Origin: Paenibacillus sp. FSL R5-0623
Lineage (GTDB): Bacteria > Bacillota > Bacilli > Paenibacillales > Paenibacillaceae
DNA: 64,000 nucleotides
Assembly (NCBI RefSeq): GCF_037974265.1
Contig: NZ_CP150233.1
Location: 434,001-498,000 of the forward strand
Direction of reading: 5' to 3'
Shown here in pieces: positions 63,033 to 64,000 of this stretch (position 1 is its first letter; each line of letters opens with the position of its first letter). The translations under genes were made by a program, and so were the position numbers. Under the pieces are notes generated by a model. That model worked only from the letters and a program-made list of their open reading frames with translations, was not told the DNA's origin and searched no databases.

Positions 63033-63218
63033 ATGAAAATGAAAGCTTCGATTATAAGCTCAGACTCTAACTCTAGTGATCTGGCTTACCTGAAATATCT
63101 TTTTCTATCCCTGAGTTCCATACTTACATTTCAACGGAGCACTACGATTGAGCGCATGAAGCAACGCACCTATGAAAAATACAGAGAAGGTTACCATTTA
63201 AAATGTCATGGTGAATAG
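63033..63218 (+). CDS. Possible small hypothetical protein
   Basis: 61 residues from ATG 63033 (MKMKASIISSDSNSSDLAYL start, TYEKYREGYHLKCHGE end). No good ribosome site, only GGATGGG. One hydrophobic stretch YLFLSLSSILTF. It ends 12 bases before the GrpB gene. Could be real or chance. Confidence 0.35.
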   Translation: MKMKASIISSDSNSSDLAYLKYLFLSLSSILTFQRSTTIERMKQRTYEKYREGYHLKCHGE

Positions 63219-63229
63219 GAGATACCTGA

Positions 63230-63781
63230 ATGAAAGATTCAATGCAACCAGAGAACTGGCCTGCCTGGGCGACAGAGTCGGTAGAGATTGCTCCGGCCAA
63301 CCCCAACTGGGACGCACAGGCTCAGGAAGAAATCCGGCAACTCAAACGTCTTCTACAGCAGTTTGATATCCAGCAATTCGAACATATTGGAAGCACGTCC
63401 ATTCCAGGGTTACCCGCCAAGCCGATTATTGATCTGATGGCAGAGGTACAGTCATGGGATGATATGGATCTGATTGCGGATCAGCTGAATCCGGTGGGCT
63501 GGAATTACGTTCCGCCTGGACTGGATGGACGGGAGTACAGACGATTCTGGGTGAGGGTTAAGGATGGCAAGAGAGCGGTACACCTTCATCTGATGCGTCC
63601 GGGAGAGGAGCGTTGGGATCGTCAAATTCGGTTTCGGGATGTGCTGAGAAAACGCCCAGATCTGGTAGAAGCTTACGCCGTCCTGAAGACGAAGCTTGCT
63701 GATGAGAATAAAGAAGACAGGGAATCGTATACCGCTGCCAAAACGCAATTTATTTTACAAGTGCTTAATGAAGGCGTGTGA
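63230..63781 (+). CDS. GrpB family protein (UPF0157)
   Basis: 183 residues, ATG behind AGGAGATACC. GrpB landmarks: EIAPANPNWDAQAQEEIRQL, FEHIGSTSIPGLPAKPIIDLMAEV (nucleotidyltransferase-like G-S-T and D-x-x-x), RRFWVRVKDGKRAVHLHLM and LRKRPDLVEAYAVLKTKLA. Predicted nucleotidyltransferase fold; substrate unknown. Confidence 0.93.
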   Translation: MKDSMQPENWPAWATESVEIAPANPNWDAQAQEEIRQLKRLLQQFDIQQFEHIGSTSIPGLPAKPIIDLMAEVQSWDDMDLIADQLNPVGWNYVPPGLDGREYRRFWVRVKDGKRAVHLHLMRPGEERWDRQIRFRDVLRKRPDLVEAYAVLKTKLADENKEDRESYTAAKTQFILQVLNEGV

Positions 63782-63785
63782 TTGA

Positions 63786-64000
63786 TTGAAAAGTTTACTT
63801 ATCAAAGACAGGCTGATCTATTTCTTCGCAGTCATGATGACCATGGCGGCAGGACTCGCATCCAGACACTATGGTGAACGATTGCCAGATTGGGTGTATG
63901 AACATCTCGGAGATGCATGTTGGGCGGGCATGATTTATTTCGGAGTACGCATGGTGTGGCCTCATCGCAGCTTGGTATGGGCGATGTGTTTGAGCTGTGT
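63786..64000 (+). CDS. DUF2809-like membrane protein, 3' end outside window
   Basis: The frame from TTG 63786 (GAAGG upstream) reads LKSLLIKDRLIYFFAVMMTM, then AAGLASRHYGERLPDWVYEH, with GDACWAGMIYFGVRMVWP later, and runs to the window end. Hydrophobic helices and R-x-Y-G-x-x-LP fit small DUF2809 membrane proteins. Truncated by the window. Confidence 0.6.
   Translation, partial: MKSLLIKDRLIYFFAVMMTMAAGLASRHYGERLPDWVYEHLGDACWAGMIYFGVRMVWPHRSLVWAMCLSC

Noticed and set aside
1..64000. CRISPR arrays, rRNA, tRNA, prophage or complete insertion sequences
   Set aside because: No regularly spaced direct repeats, no tRNA or rRNA core sequences, and no transposase or phage genes were recognised.

Overview
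The window reads as chromosomal DNA of a Paenibacillus-like, Gram-positive endospore former. The basis is strong AGGAGG-type ribosome sites with frequent TTG and GTG starts, many lipoprotein binding proteins, YesM/YesN two-component systems, Spo0E-like proteins, a T-box and a TPP riboswitch leader, and NupNOPQ-, YcnI/YcnJ- and CsoR/CopZ/CopA-type genes. No rRNA, tRNA, CRISPR array, phage gene cluster or intact transposase gene was seen.

Layout. 1-3.6 kb is visibly A+T-rich accessory DNA: the 3' part of a TPR regulator of RRNPP type, a decayed second copy of it, two Spo0E-like phosphatase genes, a secreted beta-rich protein and a small membrane protein. 3.8-12.0 kb is a carbohydrate-type uptake locus (YesM kinase, YesN regulator, binding protein, TIM-barrel protein, two permeases, FAD oxidoreductase). 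12.4-15.6 kb (minus) is a polar amino acid ABC operon behind a promoter with a near-ideal GlnR/TnrA box. 16-23.6 kb holds a GH28 enzyme, an AraC regulator, a cupin, an ECF sigma/anti-sigma pair, an aldo-keto reductase and a DUF445 protein.

23.9-26.0 kb is a compact cassette of lipoprotein, lipase with a C-terminal WXG100-like domain, and a small WXG protein. It looks like an orphan type VII secretion lipase effector with partner and possible immunity protein, and is the best candidate for a little-described system here. 26.2-30.9 kb is copper handling (YcnI, YcnJ) plus a LuxR-type two-component system. 31-36 kb carries a GGDEF/HD-GYP protein, a DUF5317 protein, two tiny genes and a secreted protein. 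36.1-42.3 kb is a nucleoside uptake and phosphorolysis operon with a YuiH-like molybdoenzyme gene inside it. 44-47.5 kb is csoR-copZ-copA with two CsoR operators. 47.8-50.5 kb is a YhgE-like permease, TetR regulator and nitroreductase. 51.7-55.4 kb (minus) is a thiamine-precursor ABC operon under a TPP riboswitch. The rest has a phospholipase D-like protein, DUF2798 protein, MFS transporter, T-box serS, Ig-like surface protein, GrpB protein and the start of a DUF2809-like gene.

The noncoding DNA holds at least two dispersed repeat families: a palindromic element of about 190 bp in three copies (one nested in an older relative, one inside the thiamine operon), and a 24-bp unit (CTAACGAATC-N8-GTTATT) clustered at 8.6 and 58.0 kb with a single copy near 12.1 kb.
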